A stretch of 5,913 bases of DNA, from NCBI GenBank assembly GCA_964485695.1, contig CAZAKZ010000247.1, forward strand, positions 1 to 5,913, in the 5' to 3' direction. The notes beneath the pieces are model-generated. The model had not been told where the DNA came from. It searched no databases and saw only the letters and a program-made list of their open reading frames with translations. This document shows positions 1 through 5,913 of the stretch, piece after piece. Numbering within the stretch: position 1 is the stretch's first letter; each line of letters opens with the position of its first letter. A program made the translations under genes and the position numbers. This DNA comes from CAZAKZ01 sp964485695 (GTDB taxonomy: Bacteria; Planctomycetota; JAFGQW01).

Positions 1-798
1 ATAGATGCGAGTGCCGGTCTGGACGTACATGCCCTCCTGGGCGTTCTTGTCCACCACGATGCCGCTCAGGGGGGCATGTATAGTGACGTGGTCGGACGCC
101 CTGCCCGACGCCTCCACTGCGGCGACCTGGTCCCGGGTGAGGCCCAGGTTCCGGAGCTTTTTCCGGGCGGCGGCCACCATGTCCCGGGCGGTCTTCTTCA
201 TGATGGGCTGGGTGCTCTTCTCGAAGTCCTTCGCCGCCTTCAGGGCCTGGACCAGCTCTTCCTGGGCAGAGATGAGGTCGGGGCTGTAGAGGGAGGCGAG
301 GTCGTCGCCCTTTTTCACCTCGAGGCCGGTGTAGTCGGCGTAGAGGCGGTCAATGCGACCGGGCACCCATGCAGTGAGGGTCTTCTTCCGGGTCTCGTCG
401 AAGTCCACCTTGCCCACCATGCGGATGACGGCGGTGACGAACTTCCGCTCCACGGCCGTGGTGCGGATCTCGGCCAGCTTCCGGGCCCGCTCCGAGGTGC
501 GAAGCCGTGGGGCGTTGCCCGGCCCCGTGTCCTCGCCGCCCACCTCCACCATGTCCATGCCGCACACCGGGCACTTCCCGGGTGCGTCCAGGGGGGGCAC
601 GCAGAACATGGAGCAGGCGTATTTCTTCTTTTTTTCCGGCTCCTTCCGGGTGTCTCCGGTCTCGCTGTCGGCAGCAACGCCTTCTCCGCCCCCATTGCTC
701 TTACCGATCCAGAATCCGAGGAGAAACACGGACAGGAGCAGTGCCAGGGTCGCGGTCGTCAATGCGATCCACCGGAGTATCGTGAAGAGGGCAGTCAT
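1..798 (-). CDS. RND heavy-metal efflux periplasmic adaptor (CusB/CzcB-like, HlyD family), 3' end outside window
   Basis: This is the membrane-fusion subunit that links an inner-membrane RND pump to the outer-membrane channel and, in the CusB family, hands metal ions to the pump. 266 codons are visible from ATG at 798 with no stop before base 1; full-length relatives are much longer. Residues 7-30 form a hydrophobic N-terminal anchor or uncleaved signal, followed by a Gly-rich and then Lys-rich linker. A heavy-metal-binding domain lies at about residues 60-83 (YACSMFC then PGKCPVCGMDM, with Cys62, 66, 76 and 79). Two halves of a lipoyl-like hairpin are visible (GRIDRLYADYTGLEVKKGD at 147-165 and HVTIHAPLSGIVV at 237-249), separated by the helical hairpin at about 172-228. 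The start ATG shares four bases (ATGA) with the stop of the upstream channel gene, and a GGAG at 807-810 sits 8 nt before it, indicating translational coupling. Family is confident; the metal (Cu/Ag, or Zn/Co/Cd) cannot be decided. Confidence 0.93.
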   Translation of the reverse strand, partial: MTALFTILRWIALTTATLALLLSVFLLGFWIGKSNGGGEGVAADSETGDTRKEPEKKKKYACSMFCVPPLDAPGKCPVCGMDMVEVGGEDTGPGNAPRLRTSERARKLAEIRTTAVERKFVTAVIRMVGKVDFDETRKKTLTAWVPGRIDRLYADYTGLEVKKGDDLASLYSPDLISAQEELVQALKAAKDFEKSTQPIMKKTARDMVAAARKKLRNLGLTRDQVAAVEASGRASDHVTIHAPLSGIVVDKNAQEGMYVQTGTRIY

Positions 799-2276
799 GG
801 CGTCATCTCCGTAGCATTCGAAGGAGAGTCCCCCTGAACCCGGGGCAGATCCACGCCCACGAGCATCTCGATCTCGGCCAGGCGCCGGGGGCGGTCGGCC
901 AGGGCCCGCTCAACCTCGAGTCTGAATCCGAGCAGGGTGCGCTGCGTGTCGATGAGATCCAGAAAACCGGCCTTGCCGGCGATGAACGCCTGCCTCGCCA
1001 CCTCCAGGGACTCGGTGGCCTTGGGTATCAGGGTGTTTCGATAGAGGTCGATCTTATATCCTGTCTCCCGGAACTCGAACACGGCCCTCTCCAGGGCGGC
1101 GGAAAGGCGGTTTTCTCTGTCCTCCTTCCTCTTCAATGCCGCGAGGTGCCGGTGTCGGGCCTCGTTCTCCTCGGCCCGGTAGGTACCGAACCATATGGGC
1201 AGGTTGAGGGAGATCATGGCCACAACAGGGTCTTTGGAGCTGTCGGGTGTGCCGTGCATGAGGGCGCGGTCGGTGTCGATGTACTCCACCCCCAGGGTGA
1301 AGTCCGGCCAGGCGCTCTTCCGGGCCAGGCGGGCGGCTGTCTCCTCCCCGGCGGCCAGGGCCTCCAGAGCCCGGAGGTCGGGGTTGTTCTTCCTGAGCCA
1401 CGCCGTCAGGTCCTCCATCGTGAACCGGACCTCTTCTTCGGGCAGGGTTCCGGGCACGGGAAGGGGGGCGTCTGCACGGCGGCCCAGGGCCGCGTTCAGC
1501 CGGGCGCGCGCCGGACGGCACTGCCCCCGGAGCGACCGCAGCCGATCTTCCAGGATGCCCAGTTCCACCTGGGACTTGATGACGTCGGCGTGGGTGGCGG
1601 CATCGGTCTCGTATCGGATGCGGGCCACCTGCTCCAGGGAGGTGATCAGCTGGATATTCTCCCGGGTGATGTCCATGGCCCGATTGAGGTAGTAGAGATC
1701 GCAATACGCGGCCTTGACCTCGTGGAAGAGCGCTCGCCGTAGGGCTTCGTAGCGCTGCTTCTCGGCCTCGGCCCGGTGCAGGGCCACGTCGCCCCGGAGG
1801 GCGAGCTTGCCGAACCAGGGAAAGGTCTGGGAGAGGCCGAACTTCTGCTGCTGGGGCCCGACCCGGGTCTCCACCTCACGGATGAAGTAGCCGTAGTTGA
1901 ATCGTGGGTCAGGGAGCGAGCGCACCCGGGCCACGCGCAGGACCGCGGCCTTCCAGGCGTTGAAGGCCGCCTCGAGGCCTGGGTTCGCCAGGGCGGCGTG
2001 GGCCAGGTAGTCGGCCAGTGGAGAAGTGTCCGTCAGGGAAGGGGGCGTCCGCCGGGGGGCGCTCGTGTCCTCCCGCTCGTGCACGGATCGCTCCACGGCC
2101 CTGAGGTCCTCCAGGGCCGATTGCTCCCGGGACGAGGAGAGGGCGCAGCCGGCCAGCCCAGCAGCGAGGATCAATGAAGGGATTGCTTTGGAGTTCATGA
2201 CCGGCATCGGGTGCTTTGTTCTAGGGTGTGCATTTTTTGCGCATGGATCCTGTTTCGGCTGCCCGGGAACCGGCAA
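795..2276 (-). CDS. TolC-family outer-membrane efflux lipoprotein (CusC-like) of a heavy-metal RND system
   Basis: This is the outer-membrane channel subunit of the tripartite efflux pump encoded with the adjoining adaptor. The 493-codon reading starts at TTG. A lipoprotein signal is clear: a Met at residue 27, a hydrophobic run and the lipobox LAGC with Cys44. Two outer-membrane efflux repeats follow, at about residues 87-268 and 286-470. Family-like signatures are LSQTFPWFGKLALRGDVA (148-165), which I associate with metal-efflux channels, NNPDLRALEA (297-306) and AGFLDLIDTQRTLLG (436-450). Length matches the family. The start is uncertain. TTG at 2276 has AAGGAG 8 nt upstream, but it puts an unusually long basic stretch before the signal. 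ATG at 2198 (or 2207) gives an ideal 18-residue lipoprotein signal but has no visible ribosome binding site. The gene ends in an ATGA overlap with the adaptor gene. Family is sure; the substrate metal is inferred only from context. Confidence 0.94.
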   Translation of the reverse strand: MPVPGQPKQDPCAKNAHPRTKHPMPVMNSKAIPSLILAAGLAGCALSSSREQSALEDLRAVERSVHEREDTSAPRRTPPSLTDTSPLADYLAHAALANPGLEAAFNAWKAAVLRVARVRSLPDPRFNYGYFIREVETRVGPQQQKFGLSQTFPWFGKLALRGDVALHRAEAEKQRYEALRRALFHEVKAAYCDLYYLNRAMDITRENIQLITSLEQVARIRYETDAATHADVIKSQVELGILEDRLRSLRGQCRPARARLNAALGRRADAPLPVPGTLPEEEVRFTMEDLTAWLRKNNPDLRALEALAAGEETAARLARKSAWPDFTLGVEYIDTDRALMHGTPDSSKDPVVAMISLNLPIWFGTYRAEENEARHRHLAALKRKEDRENRLSAALERAVFEFRETGYKIDLYRNTLIPKATESLEVARQAFIAGKAGFLDLIDTQRTLLGFRLEVERALADRPRRLAEIEMLVGVDLPRVQGDSPSNATEMTP

Positions 2277-2284
2277 TATTACGA

Positions 2285-2290
2285 CTCCTT
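2285..2290 (-). promoter_or_regulatory. Ribosome binding site favouring the TTG start of the outer-membrane channel gene
   Basis: The minus strand reads AAGGAG here, 8 nt before TTG at 2276. No comparable site precedes the ATG codons at 2207 or 2198, so this is the main evidence for the longer protein. The other three genes in the window also have GGAG-type sites at normal spacing, so this genome does appear to use them. Confidence 0.6.
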
Positions 2291-2330
2291 TCTTAACGTA
2301 ATGTAAGTACCAAGTCGTCAGGAAAATCGG

Positions 2331-2342
2331 ATATCTCGATAT
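2331..2342. promoter_or_regulatory. Short palindrome in the leader of the efflux operon, possible operator
   Basis: The sequence ATATCTCGATAT has perfect 5-bp arms around a 2-base centre. It lies between the terminator of the upstream gene and the start of the efflux operon, where a metal-responsive regulator could bind. It does not match the CueR or CusR sites I know, and no regulator gene is visible. A palindrome this short in AT-rich spacer could be chance, and I could not identify convincing -35/-10 boxes around it. Confidence 0.2.
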
Positions 2343-2348
2343 TTTGGT

Positions 2349-2387
2349 TCGAAAGAACGCCGGCCGGCAGGAGGCTGCCGGCCGGCG
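2349..2387 (-). terminator. Strong intrinsic terminator after the small secreted-protein gene
   Basis: A perfect 13-bp GC-rich stem (2358-2370 with 2375-2387) closes on a 4-base loop (2371-2374). On the minus strand it is followed by a pyrimidine-rich TTCTTTCG tract. It lies about 30 bases after the stop codon of the gene ending at 2418 and about 80 bases before the efflux operon starts. It therefore probably ends the upstream transcript and makes the efflux genes a separate transcription unit. No T-run follows the stem on the plus strand, so it is directional. Confidence 0.75.
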
Positions 2388-2417
2388 AGAACGCGTATAG
2401 CTGCGTAGTGCTTGGGT

Positions 2418-3194
2418 TCAGCCGATGATCCGGGTGATGGGATTCGAGAGCGTGGTTCCGACAGTGTCGGCCACTACGGCCTGGATGGCGAGCTGGGCGC
2501 CCTGCAATACCGGGATGTTCGGGATGTTCACACCGGCCGTGGCGTTGCCGAAGGCGTCCAGGCTTCCAAGGAAGTTGGTGAAGATCGGGCCGTGGGGGGT
2601 GGCCAGGGAGAGCCAGAAGACGAAGTCCACATCAAGGGCCAGGTGCTGCGTGGGCGAGAGGGTCAGGCCCGTGTTGGTGGTGAACGAGGCCGCCATGATG
2701 TAGGCCGCCTTGGGTTGGTTCGGCGAGAACAGCTTGAGGCCGAGATTGGCACCTCGCTTGGCGGCCGATGTCGAGGAGAGGACTGGATCGTTGGTCACCG
2801 CCGGGTCCACGCGGAATGGCGTGAAGTGGGGCATGAACGACCCGGTGTTGATGGGACGCCACCGGGTCTCTACGTAGTAGGTGCCGGGGCCAATGGGTTT
2901 TCCTCCGACCTGGGCGTTCCACCTCGCGGTATAGGGTGCACCAGGTCCAACGACAACACGGATGCTGGGGCAGATGAGGGGCTGGTAGACGACCGGCCCC
3001 GCGGGCTTGTCCTTGTGGACCGCGACGTACCCGCAGCCCGTCAGCGTCTCGGCCGTCACCGTGGCCTCCAGGCGGATCTTGATGGACTGCCCCTGGGGCA
3101 TGGGGTTCGGGCTCACCTCGGCCGAGAACATCTGTGCCGTGCCGGTGGAGGCGACGGCCGCCGTCACGACCAGGATCACGAGTAGAATGCGCAT
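2418..3194 (-). CDS. Secreted protein of unknown function, Ig-like N-terminal half plus planctomycete-type C-terminal domain
   Basis: The 258-residue protein has a typical Sec signal peptide: MR, a hydrophobic run, and likely cleavage after TGTA (residue 20). Residues 24-130 read as a beta-sandwich: SPNPMPQGQSIKIRLEA (28-44) and IGPGTYYVETRW (101-112) resemble Ig-like domains of the BsuPI or FlgD kind. Cys54 and Cys75 could form a disulfide. Residues 150-258 include GSLDAFGNATAGVNIPNIP (210-228), then a hydrophobic strand containing QAVVADT and a terminal SNPITRIIG. This order (small-residue turn, LDA.GNATA, IPN.P, QAVV.D, SN) resembles a C-terminal module I recall in many planctomycete exported proteins. 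The start is firm: ATG at 3194 preceded by AAAGGAG (3201-3207) at 6 nt. It ends just before a strong terminator. No enzyme motif is visible; a structural, surface or binding role is a guess. Confidence 0.88.
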   Translation of the reverse strand: MRILLVILVVTAAVASTGTAQMFSAEVSPNPMPQGQSIKIRLEATVTAETLTGCGYVAVHKDKPAGPVVYQPLICPSIRVVVGPGAPYTARWNAQVGGKPIGPGTYYVETRWRPINTGSFMPHFTPFRVDPAVTNDPVLSSTSAAKRGANLGLKLFSPNQPKAAYIMAASFTTNTGLTLSPTQHLALDVDFVFWLSLATPHGPIFTNFLGSLDAFGNATAGVNIPNIPVLQGAQLAIQAVVADTVGTTLSNPITRIIG

Positions 3195-3249
3195 TCGAGT
3201 CTCCTTTCGAGCAGAATCACTTGAGCCAACCGGGAACTGCGAGGTGGCC

Positions 3250-3267
3250 GGACGGTCGGCACCGTCC
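3250..3267. other. Small hairpin in the leader of the secreted-protein gene
   Basis: GGACGGT and ACCGTCC form a 7-bp perfect stem around the 4-base loop CGGC, about 55 bases before the start codon at 3194. No T-run follows on either strand, so it is not a standard intrinsic terminator. It could be a leader-RNA stabiliser or a chance structure in GC-rich DNA. Confidence 0.3.
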
Positions 3268-3312
3268 CTCGCACTCCATCACCAGGGTCGCATGGATTCT
3301 GATAATTGACAG

Positions 3313-3337
3313 AAAAAGAGGGCCCCGCCGTGGAGGC
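3313..3337 (-). terminator. Weak intrinsic terminator candidate after the metallopeptidase gene
   Basis: On the minus strand a short GC-rich stem (3333-3337 with 3322-3326, 5 bp including one G-U pair) is followed by CCTCTTTTTCT. The T-tract is good but the stem is short, so termination would be partial at best. It lies just over 20 bases past the stop codon at 3359, the expected place for a terminator. If it fails, the secreted-protein gene downstream could be co-transcribed. Confidence 0.3.
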
Positions 3338-3358
3338 TGCTTGGACCGGGTGGCCAGG

Positions 3359-5623
3359 TCACGGCTTTCTCTTTCTCAACCCTTCCCTGGAGCCCCACTG
3401 GATCCATGTTTTTTCCAGGTCCTTGAGGCTTTTTCCATAGAGTTTTTCGAGGATCCTGGCACGGCTGGAGGGCCGGGTGTAGGCCCGGGTCAAGGTCTTG
3501 ACCATCTCGGGAAATTTCTCCTTGAAGGGACCGTCCTTGAGGAAGGCGAAAAAAGCCCCGGCCTGCTGGTAGAGACGCCCGACTATACTGGCGTCCTTCC
3601 TGGAGGTGGACGATACGAGATCCTCTCGGGTGATGAATTCCTTCAGCGGCATGAACTTTCGGTTGGAGAGGTGGACCGAGAACTCCTTGACCACGTTCCG
3701 GTTCTTGAAGGCCCTCTCCACGTAGACGGCAAAGCCCTCATGGAGCCATGAGCCGCCCTGGGCGCCGTACACCCTGTGGACGAGAGTATGCGCCAGTTCG
3801 TGCACGATGGTCGGCGAATCGGGCTGGGTGTAGTAGGTGGCGAAGTAGCGGCCGCAACCGATGCCGGCCGTGGCACGGGCATGGTCCTCCGTGAATCCCA
3901 CACGGTCGACGCAGAACTTGTGATAGCCTTCGGGATTCCGGAAGATGTAGACGGGGATCGGGTCTCTGGGCGGTGTCAGGTCCAGCACCTTGCGCGCGAA
4001 ATCCACGTGACCGTCCAGTTTCCGGAGAAACTTTCCGAGGGCTGCACGGGAATCAGTGAGGACCTGGAAGTACTTCGTCTTCACCCGGCGCACCTTTGAC
4101 GCGCGGCGTTTGCCGAAGATCCGGGCCATGAGCTCCTTGCCCGTCGGCCGCCAGGACGCGGTGCCCCGCTTGCCCTTTTCCAACCCGACGTGGGTAAAGG
4201 AAATTTTGACGGGTTTCAACGCCCAGCCCACCAGCTCGAGTTCCTGGATACCGGTCGGATCCAAGGACTTCGAGGCCAGGAAGTCCGGGAGGGGCAGCAC
4301 GATTTTTTTCCATTTCTTTCCAACCGGGGGAAGCCACACCGAGAGGTATTCTTCGTCGGACGAGGAGAGCCGGACGTGGATCTCCTCGCCGGTCAGTTTC
4401 CGATCCGCCTTCACCTTGAGGACGAGGGCACGGTAAGACTGGATGTCCCGGGGCAGGTTGTTGATGTTCAGGCATACCCAGGGTTTCTTGACGGAAACTT
4501 CCCATTCCAGGACGCCCCCTCTCTTTTTACCGCTCCCGAGGCGGGCCGTGCTGTGGTCCGCCACGACGGCGTAGAGGGTCTCTGGATTCGCGAGGTCCAC
4601 CACCGGGCCGCGGCCCTTTTGCCAGCTCGAGGCTCCGGCATTCCCCTCCATCCACTCGATGTCGTCCAGGAAGAACGTGACCGCCTTGGTATCGAAGACG
4701 ATCCATTCCAGATAGGCCACCGCGGTCGGATCGAAAGAGCCCGAGCGGTAGAAGTAACCGAGAGGCAGGGAGGCCTCGATCCAGTCGGAGCCGAGGTCCT
4801 TGAGGTCGAGGCCGAGGTGGCTGTTCTTGACGTCGTAGACTCGAACGGTCAGGGTGCCCGAGGGCAGGGGCCGATTTGCACGCAGCCGGAACCGGAGGCG
4901 AGCGTATTTCCGGATGTCGGAGGGCACCAGGGGGAAGTCAAGATAGGCCATCTCCTTTCCGGCCGGCAGGATCCAGGACAGGACCTGACCCCGCTTTCCG
5001 TCCTTTACCACCTTCTTCGTGGAAAACCGGGCTTGAACCGTACGCGAGTGCAGGGGGGCCTCGAAGTCGATGCGCCGAGGTAGGGCCTCCATCCATCCCT
5101 TTGGGCTCCGGAACAGAGCGATGTCATCGAGGTGCAGCACGCGGACCTCCCTCTGTCCGGAAGCGTACCCGAAGAGCTCGAGGTACCGGGCCTTCGTGCG
5201 GTCCGGCCGTCCCATGCGCTCGAACGCGAGCAGTGGGATCTCGTGTCGTTGCCACGCCGGGCCCGCTTCCGGCAGGGCAATGGAGAACGTGCCGCCTGCG
5301 CACCGGAACCGCACCTTCACGTCCAGGCCGGTGGTCCCGGCTCCGGCCCTGGAGTGGAATATCAGCCGGGAGTAGTGGGTCAGGTCCAGGTCCAGCTTGA
5401 ACCTGAGCCTGTACCAGAGCCGCTTGCCCCCGTAGGACCACTCGAGATGACGGTCTCCGACGGCTCCGTCCGGCACGGATTTGGCGGTGCTGTGCTTCAC
5501 CTGGTGGGGGCGGTCCGAGGCCCCCTCCTCGAAGGTGCATAAGGTTTCGAGATCCGGCGGTGCCTGGGTTGCGGCTGCACTGCAGGCGATCGTGATCAGG
5601 AGAATAAAGTGGATGAATCGCAC
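3359..5623 (-). CDS. Exported zinc metallopeptidase (gluzincin type) with three tandem carbohydrate-binding-like domains
   Basis: The predicted protein has 754 residues. A signal peptide is clear (RFIHFILLITIA..., cleavage probably near residue 21). Three related beta-sandwich domains follow at about residues 25-176, 184-326 and 341-484. Each runs from a YxxLxFxxRA-like strand, through 'W..x.LPL..F' and 'DPT.....LE', to a closing strand such as LHLDDIALF or FFLDDIEWM, a layout like CBM11/CIA30 galactose-binding-like folds. The catalytic domain (about 505-754) has TIVHELAHTLVH with His608, Glu609 and His612, and WLHEGFAVYVE with Glu629. This is the HExxH...E zinc site of gluzincins, closest in style to DUF1570/peptidase-MA proteins. 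GTG at 5623 is chosen because GGAGGT (5630-5635) lies 6 nt upstream and the signal peptide begins there; a GTG at 5665 would add 14 residues and lacks a good site. The tail is basic. Peptidase fold is confident; substrate unknown, perhaps glycoprotein or cell-surface material. Confidence 0.9.
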   Translation of the reverse strand: MRFIHFILLITIACSAAATQAPPDLETLCTFEEGASDRPHQVKHSTAKSVPDGAVGDRHLEWSYGGKRLWYRLRFKLDLDLTHYSRLIFHSRAGAGTTGLDVKVRFRCAGGTFSIALPEAGPAWQRHEIPLLAFERMGRPDRTKARYLELFGYASGQREVRVLHLDDIALFRSPKGWMEALPRRIDFEAPLHSRTVQARFSTKKVVKDGKRGQVLSWILPAGKEMAYLDFPLVPSDIRKYARLRFRLRANRPLPSGTLTVRVYDVKNSHLGLDLKDLGSDWIEASLPLGYFYRSGSFDPTAVAYLEWIVFDTKAVTFFLDDIEWMEGNAGASSWQKGRGPVVDLANPETLYAVVADHSTARLGSGKKRGGVLEWEVSVKKPWVCLNINNLPRDIQSYRALVLKVKADRKLTGEEIHVRLSSSDEEYLSVWLPPVGKKWKKIVLPLPDFLASKSLDPTGIQELELVGWALKPVKISFTHVGLEKGKRGTASWRPTGKELMARIFGKRRASKVRRVKTKYFQVLTDSRAALGKFLRKLDGHVDFARKVLDLTPPRDPIPVYIFRNPEGYHKFCVDRVGFTEDHARATAGIGCGRYFATYYTQPDSPTIVHELAHTLVHRVYGAQGGSWLHEGFAVYVERAFKNRNVVKEFSVHLSNRKFMPLKEFITREDLVSSTSRKDASIVGRLYQQAGAFFAFLKDGPFKEKFPEMVKTLTRAYTRPSSRARILEKLYGKSLKDLEKTWIQWGSREGLRKRKP

Positions 5624-5629
5624 GTCTCG

Positions 5630-5635
5630 ACCTCC
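5630..5635 (-). promoter_or_regulatory. Ribosome binding site deciding the GTG start of the metallopeptidase gene
   Basis: The minus strand reads GGAGGT, 6 nt before GTG at 5623. Translation from there begins directly with a compact signal peptide. The alternative GTG at 5665 has only a weak GGAA three bases upstream and would add a non-hydrophobic extension, so the shorter protein is preferred. Confidence 0.75.
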
Positions 5636-5691
5636 AGCTGCCCCTCGTGAAAGACGGATCGACACGGCTTCCGGCTATGGTATCCAGATTG

Positions 5692-5720
5692 ATTATGGGG
5701 GGGACCAGGGCTTTTCGCAA
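5692..5720 (-). promoter_or_regulatory. Candidate sigma70-type promoter for the metallopeptidase gene
   Basis: On the minus strand TTGCGA (5715-5720, four of six consensus -35 bases) and CATAAT (5692-5697, five of six -10 bases) are separated by exactly 17 bases. Transcription would begin near 5685, giving an untranslated leader of about 60 bases before GTG at 5623. The spacer contains a run of seven Cs. Position and spacing are good, but promoters in this lineage are not well known to me. Confidence 0.45.
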
Positions 5721-5913
5721 GATGGGAGGGGTACGGGTTGTCCGGATTTCGATTGTCTTGCGCAGGGACTCGTGACCCTGCACCCTCAAGCTCGAACTCA
5801 CGGCTATTTTCTGGCCAGAATCGGGCCATCTCATGGCTGTGGGATGCCTCACGACCTGGAAACGGCCCGTTAACCGGCTAATCTCCGCATAGAGTCCCTC
5901 TGGATCAAGGGAG
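5721..5913. other. Non-coding or unassigned region upstream of the metallopeptidase gene
   Basis: I see no convincing gene here. The open frames that cross it on the minus strand lack ribosome binding sites, have no recognisable protein pattern and run out of frame into the peptidase gene. A short 5-bp inverted repeat (TCCCT/AGGGA) near 5895-5912 has no T-run next to it. The region probably holds upstream regulatory sequence and the space to a neighbouring gene outside the window. Confidence 0.5.

Noticed and set aside
76..837. Long plus-strand open frame of 253 codons
   Set aside because: It lies opposite the adaptor gene, whose frame gives a clear CusB-type protein. The plus-strand translation is a His/Gly/Val-rich composition with no family pattern, as expected from a GC-rich antisense shadow.
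2221..2244. Seven-codon open frame MRKKCTP in the leader of the channel gene
   Set aside because: The only purine-rich bases before it (AGGA) are too close to the ATG to serve as a good ribosome binding site, and it lies inside the coding region if the TTG start is right.
2412..3185. Plus-strand open frame of 257 codons opposite the secreted-protein gene
   Set aside because: It matches the extent of the minus-strand gene almost exactly, and that gene has a signal peptide, ribosome binding site and terminator. The plus-strand translation is low-complexity Gly/Arg/Val.
3306..3311. Perfect TTGACA on the plus strand
   Set aside because: No -10-like box lies 16-18 bases downstream and no plus-strand gene follows.
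4190..5083. Plus-strand open frame of 297 codons opposite the metallopeptidase gene
   Set aside because: Antisense shadow of a gene with clear domains; no ribosome binding site or protein family resemblance.
5596..5829. Minus-strand small open frame of 77 codons between the upstream edge and the peptidase gene
   Set aside because: No ribosome binding site before its ATG, no recognisable pattern, it overlaps the candidate promoter and the first codons of the peptidase gene.
5124..5852. Minus-strand open frame of 242 codons starting in the upstream region
   Set aside because: It runs into the peptidase gene in a different frame, its ribosome binding site is absent, and its second half is an Arg/Pro-rich shadow translation.
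1..5913. Search for CRISPR arrays, tRNA/rRNA genes, insertion sequences and long direct repeats
   Set aside because: I saw no regularly spaced repeats, no terminal inverted repeats with a transposase, and no tRNA or rRNA signature on either strand.

Overview
The window is GC-rich bacterial DNA with every supportable gene on the minus strand, so it is best read from high to low coordinates. The organism is probably a member of the Planctomycetota or a similar phylum. The main clue is the C-terminal half of the small secreted protein at 2418-3194, which resembles a sequence pattern I recall from many planctomycete exported proteins. A metal-binding motif variant in the adaptor at 1-798 fits the same reading. 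This assignment is an inference from memory, not a search.

Layout, in transcription order. (1) 5913-5624: about 290 bases with no convincing gene; it holds a good candidate promoter (about 5692-5720) and a ribosome binding site for the next gene. (2) 5623-3359: a large exported protein with three tandem beta-sandwich, carbohydrate-binding-like domains followed by a zinc metallopeptidase domain (HELAH plus a downstream glutamate). (3) 3358-3195: a spacer with a weak terminator candidate and a hairpin. (4) 3194-2418: a small secreted protein of unknown function with an N-terminal Ig-like half and a C-terminal domain of the planctomycete type. (5) 2417-2277: a spacer with a strong intrinsic terminator, a short palindrome and a ribosome binding site. 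(6) 2276-795: a TolC/CusC-type outer-membrane efflux lipoprotein. (7) 798 to beyond base 1: a CusB/CzcB-type periplasmic adaptor with an N-terminal heavy-metal-binding domain, cut by the window edge.

Genes 6 and 7 overlap by four bases (ATGA) and are the first two genes of a tripartite RND heavy-metal efflux operon. The inner-membrane pump (CusA/CzcA type) is expected just beyond base 1 but is not visible here. Genes 2 and 4 both encode exported proteins acting outside the cytoplasm. The terminator at about 2349-2387 separates them from the efflux operon, so I see no evidence that the two halves work together.

I found no RNA gene, mobile element, CRISPR array or attachment site. Nothing here is clearly a new system. 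The most noteworthy items are the three-domain exported metallopeptidase, the altered metal-binding motif in the adaptor and the start-site conflict in the outer-membrane gene.
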